Shown piece after piece: positions 41,718 to 50,265 of a stretch of DNA of 64,000 bases. The stretch spans positions 372,001 to 436,000 of the forward strand of contig JAFEDR010000011.1 in NCBI GenBank assembly GCA_018241525.1, read 5' to 3'. The position numbers and the translations under genes were made by a program. Source of the DNA: Pseudomonadota bacterium. Lineage in GTDB: Bacteria > Pseudomonadota > Gammaproteobacteria > Steroidobacterales > Steroidobacteraceae. The notes below the pieces were generated by a model. It was not told where the DNA came from, ran no database searches, and worked only from the letters and a program-made list of their open reading frames with translations. How positions within the stretch are numbered: the first letter of the stretch is position 1; every line of letters begins with the position of its first letter.

Positions 41718-42379
41718 TCCGCTTCCAGGGCGTCGCCAAGCGCTATCCGAGCGGCCGCGAGGCGCTCGCCGACCTGACGGTCGAGATCGCGCCCGGCGAG
41801 ATGGTGTTCCTGACCGGCCACTCGGGCGCCGGCAAGAGCACCGCGCTCAAGCTGGTCGCGCTGATCGAGCGGCCCACCCGCGGCCAGATCCTGGTCGGCG
41901 GCCAGAACCTCGCCGGCATCGGCCGCGGCGGCATCCCCGGCTACCGACGGCGCATCGGCATGGTGTTCCAGGACCACAAGCTGCTGCACGACCGCCCGGT
42001 CTGGGACAACGTCGCGCTGCCGCTCGTGATCCAGGCGACGCCGCGACGCGAGCTCGACAAGCGGGTGCGCGCCGCGCTCGACCAGGTCGGGCTGCTCGGT
42101 CGCGAGCGCAGCTTCCCGATCGAGCTGTCGACCGGCGAGCAGCAGCGCGTCGGCATCGCCCGCGCCGTGGTCGGCAAGCCGCCGATCCTGATCGCCGACG
42201 AGCCGACCGGCAACCTCGATCCCGACCTCGCGCTCGAGGTGATGCGGCTGTTCCGGCGCTTCAACGAGGTGGGCGTGACGGTGCTGATCGCGAGCCACGA
42301 CCTGCACCTGATCGAGCAGCTCGGCGTGCGCCGCGTCGCACTCGCCGGCGGCCGCCTGGCGGAGGCCGCGCATGGCTGA
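41714..42379 (+). CDS. ftsE: Cell division ATPase FtsE
   Basis: ABC-type ATPase of the FtsEX complex that controls septal peptidoglycan hydrolases. 221 residues from GTG 41714. Walker A GHSGAGKST, signature LSTGEQQRVGIAR, Walker B ILIADEPTG, and the H-loop SHD. The signature motif has S-T-G rather than S-G-G, frequent in FtsE. Overlaps ftsX by 8 bp. Confidence 0.97.
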   Translation: MIRFQGVAKRYPSGREALADLTVEIAPGEMVFLTGHSGAGKSTALKLVALIERPTRGQILVGGQNLAGIGRGGIPGYRRRIGMVFQDHKLLHDRPVWDNVALPLVIQATPRRELDKRVRAALDQVGLLGRERSFPIELSTGEQQRVGIARAVVGKPPILIADEPTGNLDPDLALEVMRLFRRFNEVGVTVLIASHDLHLIEQLGVRRVALAGGRLAEAAHG

Positions 42380-43352
42380 GGCGCAGGCCCGCGACGCAAG
42401 TGCCCCGCGGCCGGCGACGCTCGTGCGCGGCTGGGCGGAGCGCCACGTGCAGACGCTGGTCGCCTCGCTCGGCAGGCTCGCGCGTGCACCGTTCGGCACG
42501 CTGCTGACGGTCGGCGTGATCGGCATCGCGCTCGCGCTGCCGGCCTGCCTCGAGCTCGTCGTCGCCAATGCCCGCGCGCTCGCCGGCGGCTGGCAGGACG
42601 CCCTCAACATCACCGCGTACCTGAAGCCCAAGCTGCCCGATCACGATGCGGCGCAGCTTGCCGAGCGGATCGGCGCGCGCGGCGACGTCGCCGAGGCACG
42701 GCTCGTCTCGGCCGCCGAGGGACTGGCGGAGTTCCGCCGCTGGTCGGGGCTCGGCGCGGCGCTCGATGCGCTCGCCGACAACCCGCTGCCGGCGACGATC
42801 GTGGTCCGGCCGCGCGCGACCGCCGACGGCACCGACGCCGCCGCGGTGAGTGCGCTCGCCGAGGCGCTGCGCGCGCTGCCGGGCGTCGACCAGGTGCAGC
42901 TCGACACCGACTGGGTGCGCCGCTTCACGGCGATTCTCGAGGCGCTGCGGCGCGGGGTCGCGGTCGTCGCGCTGCTGCTCGGACTCGCGGTCCTGCTGGT
43001 CGTCGGCAATACCATCCGCCTCGACATCGACGCGCGGCGCGCGGAGATCGAGGTCGTGAAGCTGGTCGGCGGCAGCGACGGCTTCGTGCGGCGGCCGTTT
43101 CTCTACGGCGGCTTCTGGTACGGGCTCGGCGGCGGGCTGCTCGCCTGGATCCTGCTCGAGGCGTTCGTGGTCACGGTCGGCGGCCCCGTCGAACGGATCG
43201 CCGCCGCCTACGGCAGCCACTTCGTGCTCGAGGGCCCGGGGCTCCTCGAGGGGCTCGCGATCCTTCTCGGCGGGGCCGCCCTCGGCTGGCTCGGGGCGTT
43301 CGTCTCGGCCACCCGGCACCTGCGGGCGATCGAGCCCGGCATCGAGGGCTAG
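42372..43352 (+). CDS. ftsX: Cell division membrane protein FtsX
   Basis: Permease-like partner of FtsE, 326 residues with four transmembrane helices: one near 50-75, then three at about 195-220, 245-275 and 290-315. A periplasmic loop of about 110 residues between helices 1 and 2 would contact hydrolase activators such as EnvC. The FtsX core DIDARRAEIEVVKLVGGSDGFVRRPFLYGG is split here as DIDARRAEIEV and KLVGGSDGFVRRPF. Last gene before the CIRCE-rpoH region. Confidence 0.96.
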   Translation: MAEAQARDASAPRPATLVRGWAERHVQTLVASLGRLARAPFGTLLTVGVIGIALALPACLELVVANARALAGGWQDALNITAYLKPKLPDHDAAQLAERIGARGDVAEARLVSAAEGLAEFRRWSGLGAALDALADNPLPATIVVRPRATADGTDAAAVSALAEALRALPGVDQVQLDTDWVRRFTAILEALRRGVAVVALLLGLAVLLVVGNTIRLDIDARRAEIEVVKLVGGSDGFVRRPFLYGGFWYGLGGGLLAWILLEAFVVTVGGPVERIAAAYGSHFVLEGPGLLEGLAILLGGAALGWLGAFVSATRHLRAIEPGIEG

Positions 43353-43406
43353 CCGGTCCTAAGCCGCTGATATAACTGGATCTTATGTCGGGAACCCCGG
43401 AGGTTC

Positions 43407-43433
43407 TTAGCACTCTAATCTGGCGAGTGCTAG
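43407..43433 (+). promoter_or_regulatory. CIRCE-type HrcA operator upstream of rpoH
   Basis: TTAGCACTC, nine bases, GAGTGCTAG: the arms match the CIRCE consensus (TTAGCACTC-N9-GAGTGCTAA) at 17 of 18 positions with exact spacing. It ends 51 bp before the rpoH ATG. HrcA is not encoded in the window. A 5-bp inverted repeat GAACC/GGTTC (43392-43406) abuts it. Confidence 0.85.
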
Positions 43434-43484
43434 GATCTTGGGCACCGGGGGCTCTTGACCCCGGAAAAGGGGAACAGACCAGAC

Positions 43485-44363
<879 letters not shown>

Positions 44364-44381
44364 GCCATCGCCGGCGGGCAC

Positions 44382-45038
44382 TCAGCCGGCGTCGCGGACC
44401 AGCGGCACCACCGTGACCTCGATCCGGCGGTTGCGCGCCCGGCCGGACTCGCCGCCACCGTGTGCGAGCGGGCGGCTCGCGCCGGCGCCGAAGCGCAGCA
44501 ACCGGCTCGCCGCGATCCCGCGACGCTCGAGATAGGCCGCCACCGTCGCCGCGCGGGCGTCCGCCGGGCCGGCCTCGCCGTCGCGCTCGTCACCGTGACC
44601 GGCCACCTCGAGCACCGTCTTCTCGTAGTGGCCGAGCACGTTCGCGACGCCGTCGAGCACCGTACCGAAGGCGGGATTGAGGTCGGCGCCGTCGCCCACG
44701 AACACCAGTGCCGCCGGCATGCTGAGCGTGATCTCCTCGCCGCGCCGCGCGACGCCGACGCCGCTGCGGTCGAGCCGCTCGCGCAGCTTCGACTCGAGCA
44801 CATCCATGTAGTAGCCGGCGGCGCCCGCGCTCAGCGTGGCGACGCCGGCCCCGGCCGCGCCGCGTCGCAGCTTCTGCTTCGACTCGTCTCCCGAGGTCCA
44901 GCCGGCGACCGCCACGGTCGCACCGCCGGCGCCGGGCAGCGTCACGGCCGCCGGCGCCCGGCCGGCCGCGACGGCGAGCAGCAGCGCCGCCAGCGCGAGA
45001 CGGCCTCGTAACCCGTCAAGGAGCATGGGTTGATGCAC
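44382..45038 (-). CDS. OmpA-family peptidoglycan-associated protein
   Basis: 218 residues: signal peptide, a short Gly/Ala-rich region (GAAGAGVATLSAGAAGYYMD) and a C-terminal OmpA domain with LNPAFGTVLDGVANVL, VEVAGHGDE-type strand (LEVAGHGDERDGEAGPADARA) and ARNRRIEVTVVP. The family NxxLSxxRA contact region is degenerate (PADARAATVAAYL). I use GTG 45038 because GGAGG sits seven bases upstream; ATG 45026 is the alternative. Likely links the outer membrane or periplasm to peptidoglycan. Confidence 0.85.
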   Translation of the reverse strand: MHQPMLLDGLRGRLALAALLLAVAAGRAPAAVTLPGAGGATVAVAGWTSGDESKQKLRRGAAGAGVATLSAGAAGYYMDVLESKLRERLDRSGVGVARRGEEITLSMPAALVFVGDGADLNPAFGTVLDGVANVLGHYEKTVLEVAGHGDERDGEAGPADARAATVAAYLERRGIAASRLLRFGAGASRPLAHGGGESGRARNRRIEVTVVPLVRDAG

Positions 45039-45098
45039 GGCGCGACCTCCACGGGAGCCGGCCGCGAGTGTAGCGCGGGCGCCCCTGCCGACGGGCTT

Positions 45099-45107
45099 TG
45101 CTAGAGT
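45099..45107 (+). promoter_or_regulatory. Extended -10 of the DUF962 gene
   Basis: TGC-TAGAGT, 21 bases before the ATG at 45129, with AGGAGG in between at 45119-45124. No -35 recognised. Confidence 0.35.
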
Positions 45108-45128
45108 GGCGCGGCGATAGGAGGCCCC

Positions 45129-45596
45129 ATGCGTTCCGTCCACGACTGGCTGCGCGAATACGGTACGAGCCATGAGAACCGGCTCAACAAGACCCTGCAC
45201 TGGATCTGCGTACCGCTGATCGTGTTCGCGGTACTCGGCCTGCTGTGGGCCATCCCGGTACCGCCCGCGCTCGCCAAGGGCGGTCCGTTCGCGAACTGGG
45301 CCGTGCTCGCGGCGCTCGCCTCGCTCGGCTACTACGCCTGGCTCGCGCCGCGGCTCGCGATCGGCATGCTGCCGCTCGTCGCGCTCGCGCTGCTGGTCCT
45401 CGAGCGCCTGGCCGCCGGGCCGCTCGCCCTGTGGCGCCTGAGCCTGGCGATCTTCGTGGTCGCCTGGATCGGCCAGTTCATCGGGCACGCCGTCGAGGGC
45501 CGCCGTCCGTCGTTCTTCAAGGACGTGCAGTTCCTGCTGATCGGCCCGCTGTGGCTGCTCGGCGCCGCGTATCGGCGCCTCGGGCTGCGCTACTGA
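45129..45596 (+). CDS. DUF962 / Mpo1-like membrane protein
   Basis: 155 residues with four hydrophobic helices and the family marks EYGTSHENRLNKTLHWICVP at the N-terminus and GQFIGHAVEGRRPSFFKD in the last third, including the conserved histidines. The yeast relative Mpo1 is an iron-dependent dioxygenase that shortens 2-hydroxy fatty acids; whether bacterial members do this is not established. AGGAGG ribosome site. Convergent with the small HTH-like gene. Confidence 0.9.
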   Translation: MRSVHDWLREYGTSHENRLNKTLHWICVPLIVFAVLGLLWAIPVPPALAKGGPFANWAVLAALASLGYYAWLAPRLAIGMLPLVALALLVLERLAAGPLALWRLSLAIFVVAWIGQFIGHAVEGRRPSFFKDVQFLLIGPLWLLGAAYRRLGLRY

Positions 45597-45615
45597 GTCG
45601 AGGCGAGTCGAGGCC

Positions 45616-45813
45616 TCAGCGCGACTTTCGCTTCGCGCGTCGTCGGCGCGGGCTCATCCGTTCGGTCACGATGCGCTGGTAGACGGCGGACACGGTCCGC
45701 CCGAGGACCCGTGCGATGTCGGCCCGTGGCGTCCCTTTGGCCACCAGCGACTTCAGCTTCTTGAGATCGGACGGCGTCCAGCCGTGCCCGTGATGAGCGC
45801 GCTTCTTCGTCAT
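45616..45813 (-). CDS. Small SANT/Myb-like putative DNA-binding protein
   Basis: 65 residues from ATG 45813. The centre reads GWTPSDLKKLKSLVAKGTPRADIARVLGRT then SAVYQRIV, resembling short Myb/SANT-like or GcrA-type helix-turn-helix segments. The C-terminus is very basic (RMSPRRRRAKRKSR). No partner gene suggests a role. The frame is open 21 codons further upstream without similarity, so the shorter start is preferred. Confidence 0.65.
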   Translation of the reverse strand: MTKKRAHHGHGWTPSDLKKLKSLVAKGTPRADIARVLGRTVSAVYQRIVTERMSPRRRRAKRKSR

Positions 45814-45952
45814 GGGATGTGAAACTCTCGGGACTTCAGTTGGAAACTTTTGGAACGGCCGCGACGATCGCGTCACGGGGCACGCATCATGCCCCGGAAA
45901 GCCGCATTCGCCAACCCGGGGGAAACCGCGCTGATATATCCCGGCGCGTGCG

Positions 45953-47251
45953 TTAACTTAAGTCGCTGGCGGCCGCGCGCACCGCAGCGGCGACCGCCGC
46001 GTGCACCGCCGGGTCGAGCGCGTCCGGCACCAGGTCCTCCGCCGGCGCAAGATCCGCGAGCGAGCGCGCCGCCGCCATCAGCATCCGGTCGGTGAAGCGC
46101 GTCGCGCGCGCCTCGAGCGCGCCCTTGAACAGGCCCGGGAAGCCGAGCACGTTGTTGATGCCCTTGCCATCGGCGGCGAAGGCCGCGCCGCGTTCGAGCG
46201 CCAGCACCGGCTCGATCTCGGGATCCGGATTCGACAGCGCCAGGATCGCCTGGCCCCGGCGCACCAGCTCCGGCCGGATCAGGCCGCGCACGCCGGTGGT
46301 CGCGACCACGATGTCGCACTGGGCCATCACTTCCTCGAGCGTCGCACGCTGCCCGCCGAGCGCCTCCAGCCGCTCGAGCGCCGCGGCGCTGCGGTCGGCG
46401 CCGAGGATGCGGCTCGCGCCCTGCGCGCGCAGCAGTCGCACGATGCCGAGGCCGGCGGCGCCGAGCCCGATCTGGCCGATCACGCTGTCCTCGATGCGCC
46501 GCCCGACGCGCCGCGCGACGCCGTGCAGCGCCGCCAGCACCACCACCGCCGTGCCGTGCTGGTCGTCGTGCAGCACGGGCTTCGCCAGCCGGCGCCGCAG
46601 CTCGGCCTCGATCTCGAAGCACTCCGGCGCCGCAAAATCCTCGAGCTGGATCGCGCCGAAGGACTTCTCGATCGCCATCACCGCGGCCACGACGCGCGCG
46701 GGATCCTTGTCATCGAGCAGGATCGGCACGCCGTTGATGCCGGCCAGCGAGGCAAAGAGGGCCGCCTTGCCCTCCATCACCGGCAGCCCGGCCAGCGGGC
46801 CGATGTCGCCGAGTCCCAGCACCGCCGTGCCGTTCGTGATCACCGCGACCGTGCGGCCGAGGCTCGTGTACTCCCACGCGGCCTCGGGCCGGTCGCGGAT
46901 CGCGAGGCAGACGCGCGCGACGCCCGGCGTATAGATGTCGCGCAGCACCTGCTGCGTGTTGATCGGCAGGCTGGCCGAGAGCCGGAGCTTGCCGCCGCGG
47001 TGGCGGTTGAAGACCCGGTCCGACTTGCCGACGAAGCGCGCGTTCGGCAGCTGGTCGATGCGCTGGTAGAGGCTCTGGTCGGCGCTCTCGTCCATTTCGA
47101 GCGTGATTTCCCAGAGCGTGCGCCCCTGCTCGCGCTTCAGCGAGTGCAGGTGCTGGATCACGAGCCCGGCGTCGGCGATCACCTGCAGCACGCTCGCCAG
47201 GCTGCCCGGCTGCTGCACCGTCTCGACCATCAGGATCTCGGGAATCTTCAT
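45953..47251 (-). CDS. NAD(P)-dependent malic enzyme with N-terminal ACT domain
   Basis: Oxidative decarboxylation of malate to pyruvate. 432 residues: an ACT domain (about 1-75; LMVETVQQPGSLASVLQVIADAG) that likely senses an amino acid or other ligand, then the catalytic core with YTPGVARVC, MEGKAALF, LLDDKDPA, DDQHGTA and the dinucleotide site GQIGLGAAGLGIVR. Cofactor preference cannot be read with confidence. ATG overlaps the histone-deacetylase-family gene stop as ATGA, so the two are translationally coupled. Confidence 0.93.
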   Translation of the reverse strand: MKIPEILMVETVQQPGSLASVLQVIADAGLVIQHLHSLKREQGRTLWEITLEMDESADQSLYQRIDQLPNARFVGKSDRVFNRHRGGKLRLSASLPINTQQVLRDIYTPGVARVCLAIRDRPEAAWEYTSLGRTVAVITNGTAVLGLGDIGPLAGLPVMEGKAALFASLAGINGVPILLDDKDPARVVAAVMAIEKSFGAIQLEDFAAPECFEIEAELRRRLAKPVLHDDQHGTAVVVLAALHGVARRVGRRIEDSVIGQIGLGAAGLGIVRLLRAQGASRILGADRSAAALERLEALGGQRATLEEVMAQCDIVVATTGVRGLIRPELVRRGQAILALSNPDPEIEPVLALERGAAFAADGKGINNVLGFPGLFKGALEARATRFTDRMLMAAARSLADLAPAEDLVPDALDPAVHAAVAAAVRAAASDLS

Positions 47252-48162
47252 TGCCTGCGCTCCTGCCGCCAGCGCGCCACCGCCTCCTCGAAGACTATCG
47301 CATGCAGCTCGGCGGTGCGGAGCGTGCTCGCGGCATAGCCGCCGCCGAGCACGATCGCGAGCGGGCAGCCGGCGTCGCGCACCGTACGCACGATCAGCTG
47401 CTCGCGGCGTCGCAGGCCATCCTCGCTGAGGGCGAGCCGCCCATAGCGGTCGCCGGCCAGCACGTCGACCCCGGCGACCACGAACGCGAGCTCGGCGTGC
47501 GCCGCGGCGAGCGCCGCGTCGAGCGCCACCGCGAGCGCGGCGAGGTAGGCCTCGTCGCCGGTGCCGTCGGCGAGTTCGACGTCGCGGCTCGAGCGCTCCT
47601 TGCGCAGCGGATAGTTGCGTGCGCCGTGCAGGGACAGCGTGTAGACCTCCGGATCGCCGGCGAAGATCGCCGCCGTGCCGTTGCCCTGATGCACGTCGAC
47701 GTCGATGATCAGCGCGCGCCGGAGCTCGCCGTCGGCCTGCAGGCGGCGCACCGCGATCGCGACGTCGTTCAGCACGCAGAAGCCCTCGCCGTGATCCGGA
47801 TACGCATGGTGCGTACCGCCGGCGAGGTTCCCGGCCAGGCCGTCGGCGAGCGCCGCGCGGGCGGCGAGCCAGGTGCCGTGCACCGCGAGGCGCGAGCGCC
47901 GCCACAGGCGCGCCGACACGGGCATGCCGAGGCGGCGCACCGCCGCGGGCTCGAGCGAGGCGCTGGCCAGCCGCTCGAGGTAGTCGGCGTCATGCACGCG
48001 CGCGAGCATCGCGAGCGGCGCCTCCTCCGGGACCATCACGTCCTCGGCGCGGATGACCCCGTGGGACAGCAGCCGCGCGTGCAGCAGCGGGTACTTGCCC
48101 ATCGGGAACGGGTGCGTCGCGGGCAGGTCGACGCGGTAATCGGGGTGGAAGCTGACGCGCAT
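47248..48162 (-). CDS. Histone-deacetylase/AcuC superfamily amidohydrolase
   Basis: 304-residue zinc-dependent deacetylase fold. GGTHHAYPDHGEGFCVLND carries the catalytic His pair and is listed here in parts (GGTHHA, EGFCVLND); metal ligands lie in DVDVHQGNGT and an Asp in VVAGVDVLAGD, and the late tyrosine in LGGGYA. Substrates in bacteria include acetyl-lysine proteins, acetylpolyamines and acetoin-linked targets; none is proven here. Coupled to malic enzyme by a 4-bp overlap, which hints at a link to acetyl/pyruvate metabolism. Confidence 0.9.
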   Translation of the reverse strand: MRVSFHPDYRVDLPATHPFPMGKYPLLHARLLSHGVIRAEDVMVPEEAPLAMLARVHDADYLERLASASLEPAAVRRLGMPVSARLWRRSRLAVHGTWLAARAALADGLAGNLAGGTHHAYPDHGEGFCVLNDVAIAVRRLQADGELRRALIIDVDVHQGNGTAAIFAGDPEVYTLSLHGARNYPLRKERSSRDVELADGTGDEAYLAALAVALDAALAAAHAELAFVVAGVDVLAGDRYGRLALSEDGLRRREQLIVRTVRDAGCPLAIVLGGGYAASTLRTAELHAIVFEEAVARWRQERRQ

Positions 48163-48264
48163 CGTCGCGGCTCACGCCCGGGCCAGACGAGCGGCGGGCG
48201 GATGCTCGCCGCCCGCGCCGCGCCGGTCAAGCCGCCGGCGACGGCGCATCTCGGTCGCCCGCCG

Positions 48265-48293
48265 TTGTCCGCCCCGCGCGATTGGCGTAACCT
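48265..48293 (+). promoter_or_regulatory. Promoter of the 48351 lipoprotein gene
   Basis: TTGTCC, 17-bp spacer, TAACCT; predicted start near 48300, leaving a 50-base leader that includes GGAGG before the ATG. Confidence 0.5.
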
Positions 48294-48350
48294 CGCGGGC
48301 CCGCTCGGAAAGGGCGGAAACGCCCTGTTTACCGCCCCCGGAGGCCCCTC

Positions 48351-48968
48351 ATGACGACCCTGCAGACGCTGAAGGCCCGGACCGTCGCGCTGGTCGCGAT
48401 CGCCGGACTCGTGCTCGCCGCATGCGCCAACCAGATGGAGCCGGCGAAGAAGCTGATCGCCGACGTCGAAGCGGCCGTCGCCGCCGCCGGCGCCGACGCG
48501 CAGCAGTACATCCCCGAGCAGGTCAGCTCGGTGAACCAGAAGCTCGCGGACCTCAAGGCCGCCTTCGACAAGCAGGACTACAAGACGGTGCTGGCCGGTG
48601 CGCCGGCGCTCGTCACCGAGGCGAAGGGGCTGGCCGATGCCGCCGCCGCGAAGAAGAAGGAAGTGCTCGAGGCGCTCGGCGCGCAGTGGACGCAGCTCGC
48701 GGCCGACCTGCCGCAGGCGGTGTCGGCGGTCGAGTCGAAGCTGACCGCGATCGCGAAGACCAAGAAGCTGCCGAGCGGCGTCACCAAGGACGGCGTCGCC
48801 GCCGCCAAGGCCGGGCTCGCGCAGGCCAAAGGCGCCTGGGACGAGGCCAAGGCCGCGTTCACCGCCGGCAACGTGCAGGCGGCGCTCGACAAGGCGAAGG
48901 GCGTCAAGTCGACGCTGGCCGACGCCGCCGCCAAGCTCGGCATCGCGGCACCCGCGCCCGCCGGCTGA
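48351..48968 (+). CDS. Ala/Lys-rich helical lipoprotein
   Basis: 205 residues: signal peptide with lipobox VLAAC (Cys25), then a strongly helical, Ala/Lys/Asp-rich region with heptad-like spacing (ADVEAAVAAAGADAQQYIP, LADLKAAFDKQDYKTVLAGA). Resembles DUF4398-like envelope proteins but I cannot name the family. Probably anchored to the outer membrane. It has its own promoter and a double-hairpin terminator, so it is a single-gene unit that may be highly expressed. Confidence 0.8.
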   Translation: MTTLQTLKARTVALVAIAGLVLAACANQMEPAKKLIADVEAAVAAAGADAQQYIPEQVSSVNQKLADLKAAFDKQDYKTVLAGAPALVTEAKGLADAAAAKKKEVLEALGAQWTQLAADLPQAVSAVESKLTAIAKTKKLPSGVTKDGVAAAKAGLAQAKGAWDEAKAAFTAGNVQAALDKAKGVKSTLADAAAKLGIAAPAPAG

Positions 48969-48988
48969 CGAGCGCCGATCCGCGCCCC

Positions 48989-49041
48989 GGGGCCGTGCGC
49001 GCGCACGGCCCCGCCCGCCTGACGGGCGTCGCCGACGCCCG
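48989..49041 (+). terminator. Two tandem hairpins after the lipoprotein gene
   Basis: First, a 24-bp perfect palindrome (48989-49012; ten-pair stem with GCGC loop) starting 20 bp after the stop. Second, an eight-pair stem (49023-49030 with 49034-49041). No T-tract follows. Confidence 0.55.
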
Positions 49042-49059
49042 CGCCCCCCGGAGATCCGC

Positions 49060-50265
49060 ATGGCCGCCTCGCCCGCCGACCCGCAGAGCCGCAAGCCGAA
49101 GTTCGCGGCACTCGATCCCCTCGATCTCTACGACGTCCGCGCCCAGCTCTCCGACGAGGAGCGCATGGTCCAGGACGCCGTCGGTCGGCTGGTCGACGAG
49201 CGCGTGCTGCCGGTGATCCGCGAACACTTCGAGAACCACACCTTCCCGCGCGAACTCGTGCCGGAGCTCGCGGCGCTCGGCCTGCTCGGCTCCTCACTCG
49301 AGGGCTACGGCTGCGCGGGCATGAACGGCGTGTCGTACGGCCTCATCTGCCAGGAGCTGGAGCGCGGCGACTCCGGCATCCGCAGCTTCGTCTCGGTGCA
49401 GTCCTCGCTCTGCATGTACCCGATCCACGCCTTCGGCAGCGAGGAGCAGAAGCAGCGTTACCTGCCGCGGATGGCGAAGGGCGAGCTGATCGGCTGCTTC
49501 GGCCTGACCGAGCCGCACGGCGGCTCGGACCCCGCGAACATGAAGACCCACGCCAAGCGCCGCGGCAAGGACTGGGTCATCAATGGCGCCAAGATGTGGA
49601 TCACAAACGGCGCGATCGCCGATCTGTGCGTCTGCTGGGCGATGACCGACGAGGGCATCCGCGGCTTCATCATCGACAAGGGCACCCCGGGGTTCTCGGC
49701 GCCGGAGATCAAGCACAAGTTCTCGCTGCGGGCCTCGGTGACCTCGGCGCTCTTCTTCGACAACGTGGTGGTGCCGGACTCGCAGGTGCTGCCGGGCGCG
49801 CTCGGACTCAAGGGGCCGCTCTCGTGCCTGACGCAGGCCCGCTACGGCATCACCTGGGGCGTGATCGGCGCCGCCCAGGCCTGCCTCGCGCAGCTGATCG
49901 AGTACACCAAGGACCGCCACCTGTTCGGCCGCTCGCTGGCGGCGAACCAGGCGATCCAGATCCGGCTCGCCGAGATGAGCCGCAAGATCACGCTGGCGCA
50001 GCTGCTGTCGCTGCAGCTCGGCCGCCTGAAGGACGCCGGCCGCATGGTGCCCTCGCAGGTCGCGCTGGCGAAGTGGAACAACTGCCGCGCCGCGATCGAG
50101 GTCGCGCGCGACGCGCGCGACATGCTGGGTGGCGCCGGTATCAGCGCCGAGTACGTGCCGATCCGGCATGCCCTCAACCTCGAGAGCGTGATCACCTACG
50201 AGGGCACGGAAACCGTGCACCAGCTGACGATCGGTCGCGAGCTGACCGGCATCAACGCATTCTGA
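49060..50265 (+). CDS. gcdH: Glutaryl-CoA dehydrogenase-like acyl-CoA dehydrogenase
   Basis: FAD-dependent acyl-CoA dehydrogenase, 401 residues, closest in pattern to glutaryl-CoA dehydrogenase, which converts glutaryl-CoA to crotonyl-CoA in lysine/tryptophan breakdown. Marks: GLTEPHGGSDPANM, WITNGAIADLCVCWA, RYGITWGVIGAA, and the catalytic-base segment ITYEGTETVHQLTIGRELTG with the Glu present. The stop overlaps the next ATG as TGATG. Neither a glutaconyl-CoA partner nor a CoA ligase is nearby, so substrate is inferred only. Confidence 0.87.
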   Translation: MAASPADPQSRKPKFAALDPLDLYDVRAQLSDEERMVQDAVGRLVDERVLPVIREHFENHTFPRELVPELAALGLLGSSLEGYGCAGMNGVSYGLICQELERGDSGIRSFVSVQSSLCMYPIHAFGSEEQKQRYLPRMAKGELIGCFGLTEPHGGSDPANMKTHAKRRGKDWVINGAKMWITNGAIADLCVCWAMTDEGIRGFIIDKGTPGFSAPEIKHKFSLRASVTSALFFDNVVVPDSQVLPGALGLKGPLSCLTQARYGITWGVIGAAQACLAQLIEYTKDRHLFGRSLAANQAIQIRLAEMSRKITLAQLLSLQLGRLKDAGRMVPSQVALAKWNNCRAAIEVARDARDMLGGAGISAEYVPIRHALNLESVITYEGTETVHQLTIGRELTGINAF

